Source of the DNA: Apostichopus japonicus
Lineage: Eukaryota; Echinodermata; Holothuroidea; Aspidochirotida; Stichopodidae
Direction of reading: 5' to 3'
Assembly (NCBI RefSeq): GCF_037975245.1
Contig: NC_092561.1
Span: 248,001 to 312,000, forward strand
DNA: 64,000 nt
This document shows, in pieces, positions 35,501 through 47,794 of the stretch (its first letter is position 1; the number at the start of each line of letters is the position of its first letter). The notes beneath the pieces were generated by a model. It was not told the DNA's origin. It did not search any database and was given only the letters and a program-made list of their open reading frames with translations. The position numbers were made by a program, and so were the translations under genes.

Positions 35501-38500
35501 GATTGCAAACAGTTTATCGATAAGAGTAGCCTATACTCAGACTCCAAGACATGTTAATAGTTGGTTTGAATATAATAAGCTTAACTTCCACTTAGGGAAA
35601 ATAAATGACACCATTTTTCATGTCAGCAGAAAGCAGTCACTCTTGTCGTGATAATTTTCCTTTTAATCGGGTTACAATATGCAAATCGTCTATTGCGAAA
35701 TATTTGGGGTTAATACTTGATGATAAGCTTTATTGGATGAACCACATTAACAATATCTGTAAATCCCTTATTAAGTATATTGGCATTTTGTACAACCTAA
35801 GGGGAATTCTTTCTGAAGCCATTGTAACTCAAAGCTATTATTCTTTTATTTACTCTTAGCTAAGTTTGAAATTTATGGTACAACTAAAAATGTAATTTTA
35901 AAGACCACTTCAAATCCTACAAAAATAGATTAGTATAAGGTACTTACAAACAAACCTATAGACGTTATCCTACTGACCTCTTATACAGAGAAAATAATTT
36001 GTTTATGATAAAAGAGATCCATTCCTACTGTATTTGTAGTTTTGTGTACAATCATTGTAAGAAATAAGTTACCGAATGCTATTCCGGGCTTTAAGCCATT
36101 CTAATGTTTGTAATTATACTCCATGACTACTCGTTATAGGAATGCATTCAAAGAAACGCAGTAGAGCATGAACAATTCCTTCTTAACAATTGTTTTTACG
36201 GCAGTCCCTAACTCAGTCTGTTAAATCTGTAAAGTCTCTTAAGTCTATTAAAAGTAAATTCAAGGATGAACTTCGCAATAATCACCCGTTAGCAAGTTGA
36301 CTCTAAAGTTTGTTCTCTGACTACCTACTTTAAGTCTTTACTATCTTTCTGGCCTGTTTCCTTCTCCCTTCTCTCTTCTATTTTCCCTATCTATTTACTT
36401 CTTGTGACTCTCTGTTTTATCATTATTGTATTGATTTGTGTGTACTTGGTTTTTATTTCTACATGGTCACTAACTTAGATAACAGTATTCTCTGTTTCCT
36501 AGTGCCCTTCATATGTTTAGTTCGAACCGTTTTGCTATATTGTATTTTCATTTGTGTAAACATATGAGAAATCAAACAAAAATGAAATTAAAATTGAAGT
36601 TTGTGTTTAAATTTACACACATATCACTTTACTTTCTTAGGCCGTCTTCACAGAACCACAATCTGTTGCACGTATTCAATCAAAAGCTTAATTGAGACGA
36701 CCAATGCAAATGACAATTGATTTCGGGTTGCAATCATCATTATTGATTTCTAGAAGGAAAAAAAAACAAACAAACAACGTCACACGCAGGAGGAGGATGT
36801 CTGATAAAGGGCGATGCCTACAGTCAAATTACCACTTTCCTTACTGGTTTCAAACCACTTTATCATATTGTCCATAGACCAGTAGGAACCCGGGCCTCCG
36901 CGGGGTGTTAGAACTCCGTTGGGGCTGTAATTTCTTTTGACCCATATGGACGTCCGAATTCTTTGTCATTGTCTAACCTTTTGTGGTGTATCCATTTATT
37001 TGTTCATTAAGAGTTGTTGGGCCATACTGACATTGGCAATGCGAATATATAGGATCTTTTAACAATTAACTAAATTTTTAATCAGTTTACTAGGGCATGC
37101 CACCATTCCGTATAAACTATGAGGAAGCTTGACAATTGTGTTCATGTGTTTATTCCTGTCCGTTGACTCGTTGACTCGTTGACTTCAAAGTATACGGTAC
37201 TTTGACTCATGTTTTCATTTGTTTTACAGACCTTTCACGTGAATTTATACGGGATCTTCTCGAGGTGGAACAAATACCTCTAAATGAACATCAACAGAAA
37301 TTAATTGAGGATAAGATCAAAGGATTTTACCGTCGTATTATAGACCATCCGGCTTTAACAAACGACCGAGTTATTTTTGCACCGAAGCACCCGGACTTTC
37401 AGCATCTCATACCTGATGATTCGAGGGAGCTATCTTATCCAAGCGATCGATTGGTAAGTACACTTCAAAATGAACAACACTCGTGTCCGGAACCACTTAG
37501 AGATCTTTCGAAGGAAGATGACGATTCATACGTCACTACTTCCTATCCGAGTTTGGCAAGTTACACTTGATATGCTCTTACGTCTGCTGTGAGAGCAAGG
37601 TTTGCCTAAATGGGTCTCTAGAACCCCGGAGGTTACATAGAAGGCCCACTATGCTGCCAGTATTATGCAAGAGGTCTTGTTTATGAGTTTGTTTGATGTC
37701 ATTTGTTTTGTTCGATGAATCATTTGTATGGACCGCATAATGATCTGTATGTTTAAAAATAGAATGTAAACTTAACTACTAACGTATGTCGTGCAAAGGA
37801 CTGATCTTGTTCAATTAGAGGAAATTGATGCGAGATTGACAGAGTTAAACTTGAAACCCTAGAAATGATTGTTGACAAACGACTATTACGCCCTTATTCA
37901 ATACCTAAGTATTTGTGCTAAAGATTGTCCGTGATAATATAATTCTTAGGAGGTTACTGTTATAATAGAAAGGCCACATTAGGAAGGCAAAGTCCCAACA
38001 TAATGCCAATAACTGAATTTTACCAGAAAGTTTCAAGAAAAATCAGTTTAAACTGACAACGCGACACATCAAATGAGTTAGAGGTAGTTTCTTAGGAATC
38101 CTTACTCTAAATTTTCAATAAAGTACTTTTCTGGTGAGCTTAGGATCTGAAAACCATGCAGTAAGCTGTACCCATGATCCAAAAAAAAAATTGTATACTG
38201 TATATATTTATATTCGGAAGCAAATGTAGAGATATTATTTTCTTAATGTCACAGCATTATCAACATTTACAACCAACAAAATAAGAATATTCTGGAAAAA
38301 CAAAAATGTAGGAACGCATTGTGCCAAAAAAGCGATAATGATTTCCTCGGTAGCCACTAAATACCCCTGTAATACAGTCAAGTGATCCAACGATTCGATT
38401 AATAGCTCATCACATACAGATTAATGATGTATGCAGGTGCGTAGACAGGCCGGGACACAGGGTGTAGGGCTGTGTCGGCTTCTGTGTCCATCATCCAGCT

Positions 38501-38975
38501 GAGCCACCACCATGATTACAACAACAATCACAGGATGCAGGACACGATTATTGTGCCATCCTTACATTGTTGGTGCCCCTGCTTAAACTGGTGATGCTCC
38601 TCCAACTCGGAATTCCTGGCTGCGGGCCTGTCTTTATCTGATGTTATAGATTGTATCACTATAATAATAGGGCTGAAGGAAGACATTTCCGCTACTCCAA
38701 TGAAAAAAATGTTACCACACAACTCCGTTTGGTCTCTTTTTTAAAGCGAAACATGTTATAGAGGAATTTTACACGAATCTGGCTAAAGGCACTATTTCAG
38801 TTTGGGTTTGTATCAAATTCAACTGTTACTTGATGTCCCAAAAGTTCCTATAATAGTCACATATTTTTCATCAGCTCAGTTTTATCAGAGACCTACACAG
38901 TGTAGTGAGGTTCTAAGACTTGCTTTTCAAAATTGGTTTCGCAGACATTGTAAAGTTGCTTCCGAATGTACGGTC

Positions 38976-39012
<37 letters not shown>

Positions 39013-42000
39013 GTGGAGAGAGAGTTGGTTGGTTGGCGTCTATCTTGGCGCAGAGTGCTCTATGTCCAGTGGACAGAGCAGAATATATGTTGTGCTGTTG
39101 TCTGATGATCGCTAAAACGCGTGAAACTCCGAGTAACAACTACTAGTGTTACACTAGTCTCAACTAGTATCAACATATATATATTTTTTAATTATAATAA
39201 ACTTTGCCTTTTGTTTTGAAGGGGAAACGAAGTGGGCCAATGCAGAAGGAAACCTGCAGCAGCACAAGTTCTTGGGTTCATCTGAACAGAGGAGAGACTA
39301 TAGATTACAAAACACTTCAACTTTATGGAAATCAGCACTTCAGGGTGACGGAATGCACGGATCATAGAAGTCCATGTAAACATATCTCATCGGGGTAAAT
39401 TTCTTTCGTCTGTTGAAATGTAATGATCTCAACCTTTTTGGGGGGTTAATGTGTGATCTTAATGTGTCCCATCGTGGTGTTAGTTACCCTCTGCTGTTTC
39501 CTCCATACTTCCCTTTGATAACACTCATGCAGTGTTAATACTGAGTACAGTTCTGGTATAGGGCATATATAGAAATTAGGGAAAGGACTACAACTGCCAT
39601 CTTCGGAACAAATGAAGGAGACGAACAACGTCTCTAATTGAAAATGTAAGAAGAAAAGGGAAACATCTTGCTCCATTTGGGAGGAACCATTTTACTATTG
39701 TACTATTACATCAATATATGATGTCATAGTGCCACTATAGATGAATTGGCGTACTTTCCCTTTGCTTTCATTTAATATCTGCAGGGGGACGTCCTTAACG
39801 TTGTTGTGAATTAGAAACAAGTGCCAATAGTATACGATAACTTTACTATAATAGGATCAGCATTGGTATAACAATGCAATAAATAAATAAACCAGACGCG
39901 TTGGGCTCAGTCATGGAGCTAATATAGAAAAAGATATATATAAGAGATGGCGAATTGTTCATCATACGCATTTCTATGACATATAAATAAATGATGATAA
40001 TACATTTGCTTTAAATTTATACCCAAGAGTGATGCATTTTCATGATTTCAAGAGGGTTTTTTTCACACAGAGGATAATGAATGTAACACCTGTATTTATG
40101 TACTAAAACGTCAGGAAAAAGCTCTTTTCATCTAAGTTTTGAGAGTTAGGCGAAGGGTACAATTAATCATGGAAAAAGAAGAAGAAATTGGACAGAGCTG
40201 ATGTTACTTCTTAAATTATATCGCTGCCCACGTGTGCAGTGCCGTTGGAGTTTCTGATATCAATAAGGTGTCGAAGATGGCTTTCAATGGGCAATGCATC
40301 AACCTCTCCTGTCACTTCACGCTCGCTTTCCCACCTTCTATGACTGCTCAAATAATCGCTAACTAGTTTTAATTTCCGAGTGCATATTTTGACAGTTGTC
40401 AAACAGGTCACTCAAATATGATGACAGAAGAAGTTATATTATTGATAACAGAAATATGTGAATGCTGTTTACATGAAATCAAAACCAAGCATAGGAAATA
40501 GAAACTAATTGTAAATAGCTACTGCCGTCAAGTACGTACGACCAATGATCTCTATGACGAGCGGAGGTATCTTACCTACTGGCACCCAACTATCTTGTTA
40601 CATGGTTACGGAGTGTGATGTCAATAATTACCAGAACACGCAAGAAACCTGGCATCTTCATCTCCAAGTTTCACACATTCAACAATCCAATTATACATTT
40701 GTTTTGAACGTTGCATGCATGGGCGGCGATCATGGGGGGGACGGGGGGGACATGTCCCCCCCAATATTTTAGGTGGGGGGATATAGTATCAAATATCCCT
40801 CCCAATATTTGGTGGCATAGTATTTTTTTAGCATATGTTTTGTAATTTTTAATGATATCGCTAGTAGTTTCAAAATAGAAAATGCTTAGATGTAACTTAC
40901 AAGGCCTGGGAAGTGCCATTTCCAGCGATCTGGGAGGCATTTTCGGCCAAATTTTTCTTTTGCGCTTCGCGCCAACTTATGGTGGCGCTACGCTTAGAAA
41001 GTCTGGGTACAAGCTTTGCCCCTCCCTTGGCAAATTCCTCGCAAGGGGCCTGTCTAACCGTGTCACAATTTGTTACTATATATGACCGAAAGTAGCTTTT
41101 ACTTTTTTTTTTCGAAATGAATAGCTCTAGACGGACCGCATCCGTAATGAAATTTGGTTTGCCTCTTGTGTATGAGTGTAAGTACGTACAATCATATGTA
41201 TGATCCACATCCATATGGGTTCACTGGGTTTCCATTTAGCCTGTTTCCTACAAGATTTCTAACCGCAGGTGCCGGTAGCCAAGGGAGGGGGGGGGGTGAA
41301 GGGTGGAGACCGCCCTCCCCCTCGAGCATATTTTTTGGGGTATTTTCTATGATATCGAAGTTTTATAGTTGCCGTTATAAGAGGTTTTAATATTTTTACA
41401 CCAATAATTTGACTGTGTCTGAATTTTCGAAAATTCCTTGACCAACATTCTTCATCATACTTCCCTCTACTCGTGAAATTTTGACCGGTCTGTTAGGGGT
41501 TGAGGTTTTTTTTTCTATATTGGTTGTCCATAGATGAAATTTTGCGCAACATTATGGGTATGTTTTGAAGTGAATTTATTATTCAAATTCTGAACAAATA
41601 ATGGGCTTAAAACCTTGAAAAGTGGGGCTTACGGGTATTGTGGGGCGTTATTACCTACAAAAGCAATGATCCACAGGACATGCAATGAGGTCGAACATGA
41701 TGTGTGACTGGTGACAATCTTGAAAAAAGGTTATGAATGAATGAAAAAAAACTATTAGGAAAAACTTGGTTCTCATGCAAAAGTGTACATCTGGTTTCAA
41801 GCCCGAGAAGTGCCATTTCCGGTGATCTGGGGTGCTATCAAAACCAGAAATTTTCTTGTACGCTGCGCGCCAACCAATGGTGGCGCTCCGCTTTGATAGT
41901 AATTCGCCTGCATCCAAGCAAATGTCCCCCCCCAATATTTGAAACAGATCGCCGCCCCTGGTTGCATGGATAACTTTGTTAGAAATGGGTTTTTTCTCTC

Positions 42001-42511
42001 TCTCAAACACGTGTTACCGGGTGGAGGAAGCGTGATCATGTATAGTGCAAACATTTCTCAGATCAGCTGGATTAGTCACAAGTTAAACACGTTTAAACTG
42101 AAAGTTCAGATGAAAAACAAAACACACAGGCATGGCTTATATCGTTTACCAATAGTTTATATCACAATTTTCTAAAGAACATAGTCATTTCTTAACTTTC
42201 TCAAAGGGATATTTGACATTACATGACATTAAACAACAACGACTGCGTTCACAGAAGCAATGGCCAAAGGCAGTGGAAGGAAACTTTGCGAACACAGCTT
42301 ATCAAAAATAAATGAACATAACCGTTGTTGGTAGATTGTAGTACTATTTTTGCAATTTTATTTTCTCTTCAGATATCACTCCCTATGTGTACAAAAGACA
42401 ACATGGGTAATGGCCTACTTAGTTGACAGTGACGTGCCATCCGGTTTGAGGTGGGACTGGATATCGGTGCCATCTTGCTGTGCTTGTGCTGTTTCAGAGA
42501 TCGCGCTGTAA
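26182..42511 (+). CDS. Spaetzle/neurotrophin-like secreted cystine-knot ligand (gene A), six exons
   Basis: Six GT-AG exons join into one 753-base frame (250 residues plus stop): 26182-26263, 29945-29980, 34319-34417, 37230-37453, 39222-39394, 42373-42511. Intron phases 1, 1, 1, 0, 2 all match. Residues 1 to about 28 form a signal peptide (hydrophobic core LLCLCFLLSVFTI). About 29-147 is a prodomain with no match I can name. GKR at 148-150 is a dibasic convertase site. The mature part has seven cysteines: 159, 192, 199, 210, 240, 241, 243, with FRVTEC, SLCVQK and VPSCCACAV. The CC-x-C end and C-x-QK are typical of Spaetzle; W-x-W-I before it recalls neurotrophins. Such proteins are secreted dimers that bind Toll or Trk/p75 receptors; which receptor applies here is unknown. 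Introns hold many transposons. Genes B and C nearby on the other strand have the same cysteine pattern. The exon model is inferred from sequence only. Confidence 0.8.
28751..28911 (-). repeat. tRNA-derived SINE-like repeat, copy 1
   Basis: On the minus strand, 28788-28856 resembles a tRNA: A box TAGCCTAGTGG, an anticodon-like stem around loop ATATAAA, and B box GGTTCGAATCC. Flanks outside the tRNA part (AGTTGGAAAATCC and GGTTCGAAACCGG) are shared with copy 2, so this is a dispersed repeat and not a lone tRNA gene. It sits beside a (TA)n tract in intron 1 of gene A. Confidence 0.75.
29122..29285 (-). repeat. tRNA-derived SINE-like repeat, copy 2
   Basis: Same structure as copy 1. The anticodon stem CCGC/GCGG pairs fully around ATATAAA, and the A box region reads TTGCCTAGTGG. 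A short CTCCA duplication lies near the 3' side of the tRNA part. Its end merges directly into (TA)n. Confidence 0.75.
29284..29388. repeat. (TA)n tract with TATTATTGATA interruptions
   Basis: About 100 bases of TA broken by three TTATTGA motifs, lying between two oppositely oriented tRNA-derived repeats. Confidence 0.9.
29385..29449 (+). repeat. tRNA-derived SINE-like repeat, copy 3 (truncated)
   Basis: Plus-strand fragment starting at the B box (GTGGTTCGAATCCCGGTGGA) and running through the shared tail to CCAACTCA. The tRNA 5' half is missing and (TA)n begins where it should be. Confidence 0.7.
29464..29503. repeat. (TA)n microsatellite
   Basis: About 40 bases of pure TA just after the truncated tRNA-derived copy. 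Confidence 0.95.
29945..29980 (+). CDS. Gene A exon 2: 36-base micro-exon
   Basis: Acceptor ATATCAACAG and donor GAAG/GTATGT. Phase 1 in and out. It encodes a short polar segment (RCMLQRSNSNE) after the signal peptide. Small size makes it the least certain exon, and dropping it keeps the frame, so it could be skipped. Confidence 0.6.
29985..31366 (+). other. Intron 2 of gene A, left part
   Basis: Intronic sequence with no exon or repeat family recognised before the palindromic element at 31367. Confidence 0.5.
31367..31607 (-). mobile_element. Palindromic MITE-like element, copy 2 (reverse orientation, shortened)
   Basis: Begins CACCCGATACACACAGAGAA and ends GAATCGGCTG, the mirror image of the copies at 16775 and 48912. 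Part of the second arm is deleted, so it is only 241 bases. It is flanked by an exact 7-bp duplication, TAACATT (31360-31366 and 31608-31614). Lies in intron 2 of gene A. Confidence 0.85.
31615..34318 (+). other. Intron 2 of gene A, right part
   Basis: AT-rich intronic sequence. A short GA/G tract lies at 33900-33925. No exon or transposon recognised. Confidence 0.5.
34319..34417 (+). CDS. Gene A exon 3: prodomain
   Basis: Acceptor TTGCTTTTCAG and donor CACG/GTATGA, phase 1 at both ends. Encodes DYGFDVSGESPPSDKPQKTK and a short segment ending MLYLILH. Confidence 0.75.
34590..36310 (+). pseudogene. Decayed non-LTR (CR1/jockey-like) reverse transcriptase
   Basis: Fragments in shifting plus-strand frames follow the order of a LINE ORF2: LGNETIIANHVVAKAFSKYF, VNELRPNKAPDLDGIPSRVF, then KIMALLKKGD, a GPLLFL remnant after VGVS-type loss, FPDDTNVF where FADD is expected, and KYLGLILDDKLYWMNHINNI in the thumb region. 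Many stops and indels interrupt it, and the catalytic box is altered. It lies in intron 3 of gene A and is surely inactive. The family (CR1/jockey type) is judged from these motifs only. Confidence 0.85.
37230..37453 (+). CDS. Gene A exon 4: main prodomain exon
   Basis: Acceptor TTTGTTTTACAG and donor GATTG/GTAAGT. Phase 1 in, 0 out. Encodes a charged, probably helical segment (FIRDLLEVEQIPLNEHQQKL) and a later part with FAPKHPDFQHLIPDD. If the donor is not used, the frame runs on to a stop at 37570 and gives a secreted form with no cystine knot. Confidence 0.8.
38978..39022 (+). repeat. (TA)n-(GA)n microsatellite with GGTGGA
   Basis: A short TA tract joined to GAGAGAGAGAGAGAGGTGGA and more GA, inside intron 4 of gene A. 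Confidence 0.85.
39222..39394 (+). CDS. Gene A exon 5: cleavage site and first half of the knot
   Basis: Acceptor TTTTGTTTTGAAG, phase 0; donor CGGG/GTAAAT, phase 2. Begins with GKR, then carries knot cysteines 1-3: TCSST, FRVTEC and SPC. Confidence 0.82.
40710..40717. other. Target-site duplication of the hAT-like element (left)
   Basis: GTTGCATG, identical to 41961-41968. Confidence 0.85.
40718..41960 (+). mobile_element. Non-autonomous hAT-like DNA transposon (1243 bp)
   Basis: Left end CATGGGCGGCGATC and right end, inverted, CAGGGGCGGCGATC: short inverted ends of the CAGGGGCGG type common in hAT elements. Exact 8-bp flanking duplication GTTGCATG, the hAT length. Inside are two direct copies (about 40911-41006 and 41808-41906) of a block starting AAGTGCCATTTCC and holding CGCGCCAAC...ATGGTGGCGCT. 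Both ends also carry a TGTCCCCCCAATATTT block. No transposase frame, so it would depend on an enzyme from elsewhere. Lies in intron 5 of gene A. Confidence 0.88.
41961..41968. other. Target-site duplication of the hAT-like element (right)
   Basis: GTTGCATG, identical to 40710-40717. Confidence 0.85.
42373..42511 (+). CDS. Gene A exon 6: second half of the knot and stop
   Basis: Acceptor TTATTTTCTCTTCAG. Phase 2 in. Encodes YHSLCVQKTTWVMAYL, then RWDWISVPSCCACAV and a TAA at 42509. Holds knot cysteines 4-7. Confidence 0.85.
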
Positions 42512-42931
42512 GCGACGGACAAGAGTGCCTATGAATACGTATATGTGTATCGTAAACTGGAAAAGGCTTGTGAAAGATGTTTCTTCTCATAAACAAAAAG
42601 TTTTGTATTTCCTTCTACAAGAGAATTGATATTACGCAGTTCCAGAAACATCTGAAGGAGTTGTTCAGTTGTAAGGACAACAAACGAATATTGTAAATGT
42701 TTGAACTTCTTCTTAAACATAATGCTCTGGTTAGATTCGGAGAGAAATCATACAATTCACCTGGATATCACGTTAAGTATAGTAATAATTAATTTATTTC
42801 CAAGAATATTCATTCAGAAAGCTCGACTGCAGTACCGTAACGTAACTATTTTAATCATAGATGTGACATTAGGCTGGGTTTACGAAACACTACTGCTCTA
42901 TTATAGTGACCAAGAAATATGCTAGATATTA

Positions 42932-42937
42932 AATAAA
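42932..42937 (+). other. Possible polyadenylation signal of gene A
   Basis: AATAAA about 420 bases after the stop, the first good match I saw downstream. Confidence 0.4.
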
Positions 42938-44963
<2,026 letters not shown>

Positions 44964-45038
44964 GGTTGGAAATTGTTGCTTAATTTTCCATATATATATA
45001 TAAATATGGAACATTAAGCAAAGTGAAACCTTCCAACC
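44964..45038. repeat. Inverted repeat around a (TA)n core
   Basis: GGTTGGAA...TTGCTTAATTTTCCA is mirrored by TGGAACATTAAGCAA...TTCCAACC about a short TA tract. It abuts the tRNA-like repeat at 45037, so it is probably the tail region of that repeat in opposed copies. Confidence 0.7.
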
Positions 45039-45113
45039 GCCACCGAGAATCGAACCAAGGCCCCCGCTTTAGATGCGGACACCCTTACCAAGTGTGATAT
45101 GGACACTGGTTGT
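45037..45113 (-). repeat. tRNA-derived SINE-like repeat, copy 4 (diverged)
   Basis: The minus strand shows TTGGTAAGGGTGTCCGC, loop ATCTAAA, stem GCGG and B box GGTTCGATTC. Same layout as the copies at 28.8 and 29.2 kb but more diverged, with a damaged A box. Confidence 0.6.
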
Positions 45114-45664
45114 ATATGCCGATGTTTTTAACTATTAATTTAAATTTGGATTTAAAGGAAGGATGGAATATTGGTCGTTTCTTTGTAATGTCTTGAGTGG
45201 GTACAGTTTTCAAACTAATAAAAGACAATACTTAGATGAAAAAATAATGAGTCCTTTTTGTCTTTCTTTGTTCAATCATGAAATAAAAAGAAATGTAGAT
45301 AAGGAAGCCTAAGTACCGTAGTGGTACAATGTCATTCAGACTACAATACAAGTTGCATTATATAAGATTTTAAAACTTAACATCGAAAAACAAGAGACTC
45401 GAATGTTCTTAGATCATTCTTGTGCGATAGAAATGTTATTTGGACTTGGTATTTACTAAATATGTTTGTTATACATACCGCATCTTTGTCCCCAACACCC
45501 TCCAATCCTCTAAATGTTCTGTTTGTGATACATAAAGGTCAGGTAGTATGCCTATCACCCTATCACTGAACCTGGTTTCTTCCGAGGGCAGATTGTGCCA
45601 GGTATATGACAGCCCTCCCCCAACCACCCAACCCCCCAACCCCCCAATCCCCAACTCCCCCCCC

Positions 45665-45895
45665 CTAAGCTGAAGTCAAACTGCCGTTGCCTCCTGTGTT
45701 CCATTTTTTCTCTTTTATTTCAGCTTCAATTTGTTCAAAGTTACTGTCTGTATTTTTGCCCATCCTTTTATCCACTGATCTTCTATACTTAAAGAGGTTG
45801 TAACCCGTGCAGCTAGTACAGGATGTTATCCCCTTACACTGACATCCGACAATGAACTCGGCCTTGGTCTTTTCGATTACAATTTTCTTACCCAT
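45665..45895 (-). CDS. Unrecognised small reading frame with a Cys cluster
   Basis: 76 codons from the ATG at 45895; the open frame extends upstream to a stop near 45960. It encodes a lysine/isoleucine-rich segment, then CQCKGITSCTSC and a basic tail. The composition looks more protein-like than neighbouring frames, and the Cys cluster recalls small zinc-binding modules, but I cannot assign a family. It could be a fragment of a decayed transposon gene. No convincing splice acceptor precedes it. Confidence 0.2.
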   Translation of the reverse strand: MGKKIVIEKTKAEFIVGCQCKGITSCTSCTGYNLFKYRRSVDKRMGKNTDSNFEQIEAEIKEKKWNTGGNGSLTSA

Positions 45896-46036
45896 AATGA
45901 CAATCTTTATTTCTGGCCTCTTAAAGTTGTGTTTAATGGCGAAATCTAGAATTTTGGACTATACTCTCTCGTGTTTGCCTTTGGCGAAATGGGATCTTTT
46001 GATTTAGTTGACATTCTACTTAACTTTATATTAAAA

Positions 46037-46037
<1 letters not shown>

Positions 46038-46127
<90 letters not shown>
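46038..46127. repeat. (TA)n microsatellite
   Basis: About 90 bases of uninterrupted TA. Confidence 0.98.
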
Positions 46128-46133
<6 letters not shown>

Positions 46134-47458
46134 CAGCTTTGTCAATTATTTATTTAATCGTTTAGAGGCACACCACTTTCGATTGTCTGTAACTTGTGAA
46201 GAATTTAGAAGAAAACCTTCAAATAAGAATTATAATAACATTGTTATGTTACTGATATCGTTTAATTGACTTTAATGCGTAACAATTAGGAACTCTAAAT
46301 GTAAAATGACAAAACAAGTGACACTGTTGTTCACATCGAGGAAACTGGACAATGCTGAATATTCGTTGACGTGATTGAAACATCAAAGTTGTTTCAACAT
46401 CGCAATATTTTTATATAAAAACGAAACTCGGTAAATAATATCGTAAATGACTTTTGTGGAATAAAGAAAACTGTTTTTAATAGGTGAAAATGATCCCTGT
46501 CTTGATATTCCGGCGTCCAAAGAATGTAAGCTGGAATACAATTGCTTGTAGACGTATTACTATAGTATGGTTTAACATATTAACTGCGATGTCAAACAGG
46601 GTGCAACAAAACGTTTCGTAAAGTCTGGTTTTATTGATGATCCAATAATGCAATTGACAAGATTTTGGAAGGAAACGTCTCGTTATCCGGGTTGTTAAAC
46701 CCTAACAGTGTCTCTAACATGGAACAGAGTGTTGGTCGACTTGTATTTAAAAGTATAATAACAGTTCTGTTGCAAGAATAATACCAGTATATTCTGCGGT
46801 ATATGAAACTGACAATATTGTTCTTAAATTAGTAATACAGCAAGTATAGTCGACCCTCAACTAAGTTATATCTAATTGAATATGGATCAGGGTTCAAACG
46901 GAGTTTACCAAAATCAATATTTGCATTAATGAGCGAGTTTACCTGATAAAAATCTTTCGCCAGAAAGAAAATGCATGTGCCCGAAAACCGAAACAATGTA
47001 ATCATATTCATTCCTCAACCCCCCCCCCCCTTCCCCCCCCAAAAAAAACAGGAGCGAAAATCTTTTTTCTGTTCTCCTTTGATATTAAAGGGTTCCATTG
47101 ATCAATCAAGTTACACTAAAACTTACAACTATATATAAGAAGTATGGATGCCAACATCCTTCGTGCAAGGTATTCATAGAACTGTGGAGTTTCCCCTCAG
47201 GGAATGGCATAAGCATGTGAAAAGAAATCTGCATTTTAGAGATAATTCGCAACGTTAATGAGAAAACAGGAACCCGGTTTAATTGTGTGGGATAAGAAAA
47301 GGAAAGAAAATCATTAGAAGAATTAAGCTTCCGCAAAGTTTGGATCCGGGCAATATCTGCACAATCAGTTCTTTCAATAAGTATTATACTGATAGATCTC
47401 TTGAGATGCTGCTTAAAGTACCTCAATATTCCCAGCAAAGCAAGCATGGTTCAATGAC
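46128..47458. other. 3' flank of gene B
   Basis: AT-rich sequence with a C-run/A-run at 47020-47048. It should contain the 3' UTR of gene B; no clear close polyadenylation signal was found. No other gene recognised. Confidence 0.4.
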
Positions 47459-47794
47459 TCAGCTATATTTCTCCTTAATACCACACGAACAACAAGACGG
47501 AATGGATATTCTGTGCCATCCCCACGTCTCGTAGGGATACCTTCTTCCCCAAGCCATAGCCCACCCATGCCGTTGAATACACCGAGAGGCAAAAAAGGTT
47601 GACACGCCCATACAGTCAGCCCCTGCCTCGTTGCACAAGGTAACCCAGAACCATTGATTCTGGTATAGATGTACCAACTGACTTTTTTCGTTCTGTGCAG
47701 TCTCTAGTGGTCCTAGCCAACCGTGATTAGAAGAGCAGACATCAGTTTCTATAAAACGACCAATCCGACTCACGAAGTCTGGTCGTGGAAATCG
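47459..47794 (-). CDS. Spaetzle/neurotrophin-like cystine-knot ligand (gene B), terminal exon
   Basis: Exon opens at 47794 after a strong minus-strand acceptor (TTTTTCTTTTCAACAG), phase 0, and runs 111 codons to TGA at 47459. It holds the whole knot in one exon. Cysteines at exon residues 20, 54, 61, 72, 101, 102 and 104 give C-x33-C-x6-C-x10-C-x28-CC-x-C, nearly the spacing of gene A (32, 6, 10, 29). Shared landmarks are CSS at the first Cys, FWVTLC, SRCIQ and IPSCCSCGI. A basic stretch (RPDFVSRIGR) before the first Cys may be the processing region. By family knowledge the product would be a secreted dimer acting as an extracellular signal. Signal-peptide and prodomain exons must lie at higher coordinates and were not identified. 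It faces gene A tail to tail. Confidence 0.8.
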   Translation of the reverse strand, partial: RFPRPDFVSRIGRFIETDVCSSNHGWLGPLETAQNEKSQLVHLYQNQWFWVTLCNEAGADCMGVSTFFASRCIQRHGWAMAWGRRYPYETWGWHRISIPSCCSCGIKEKYS

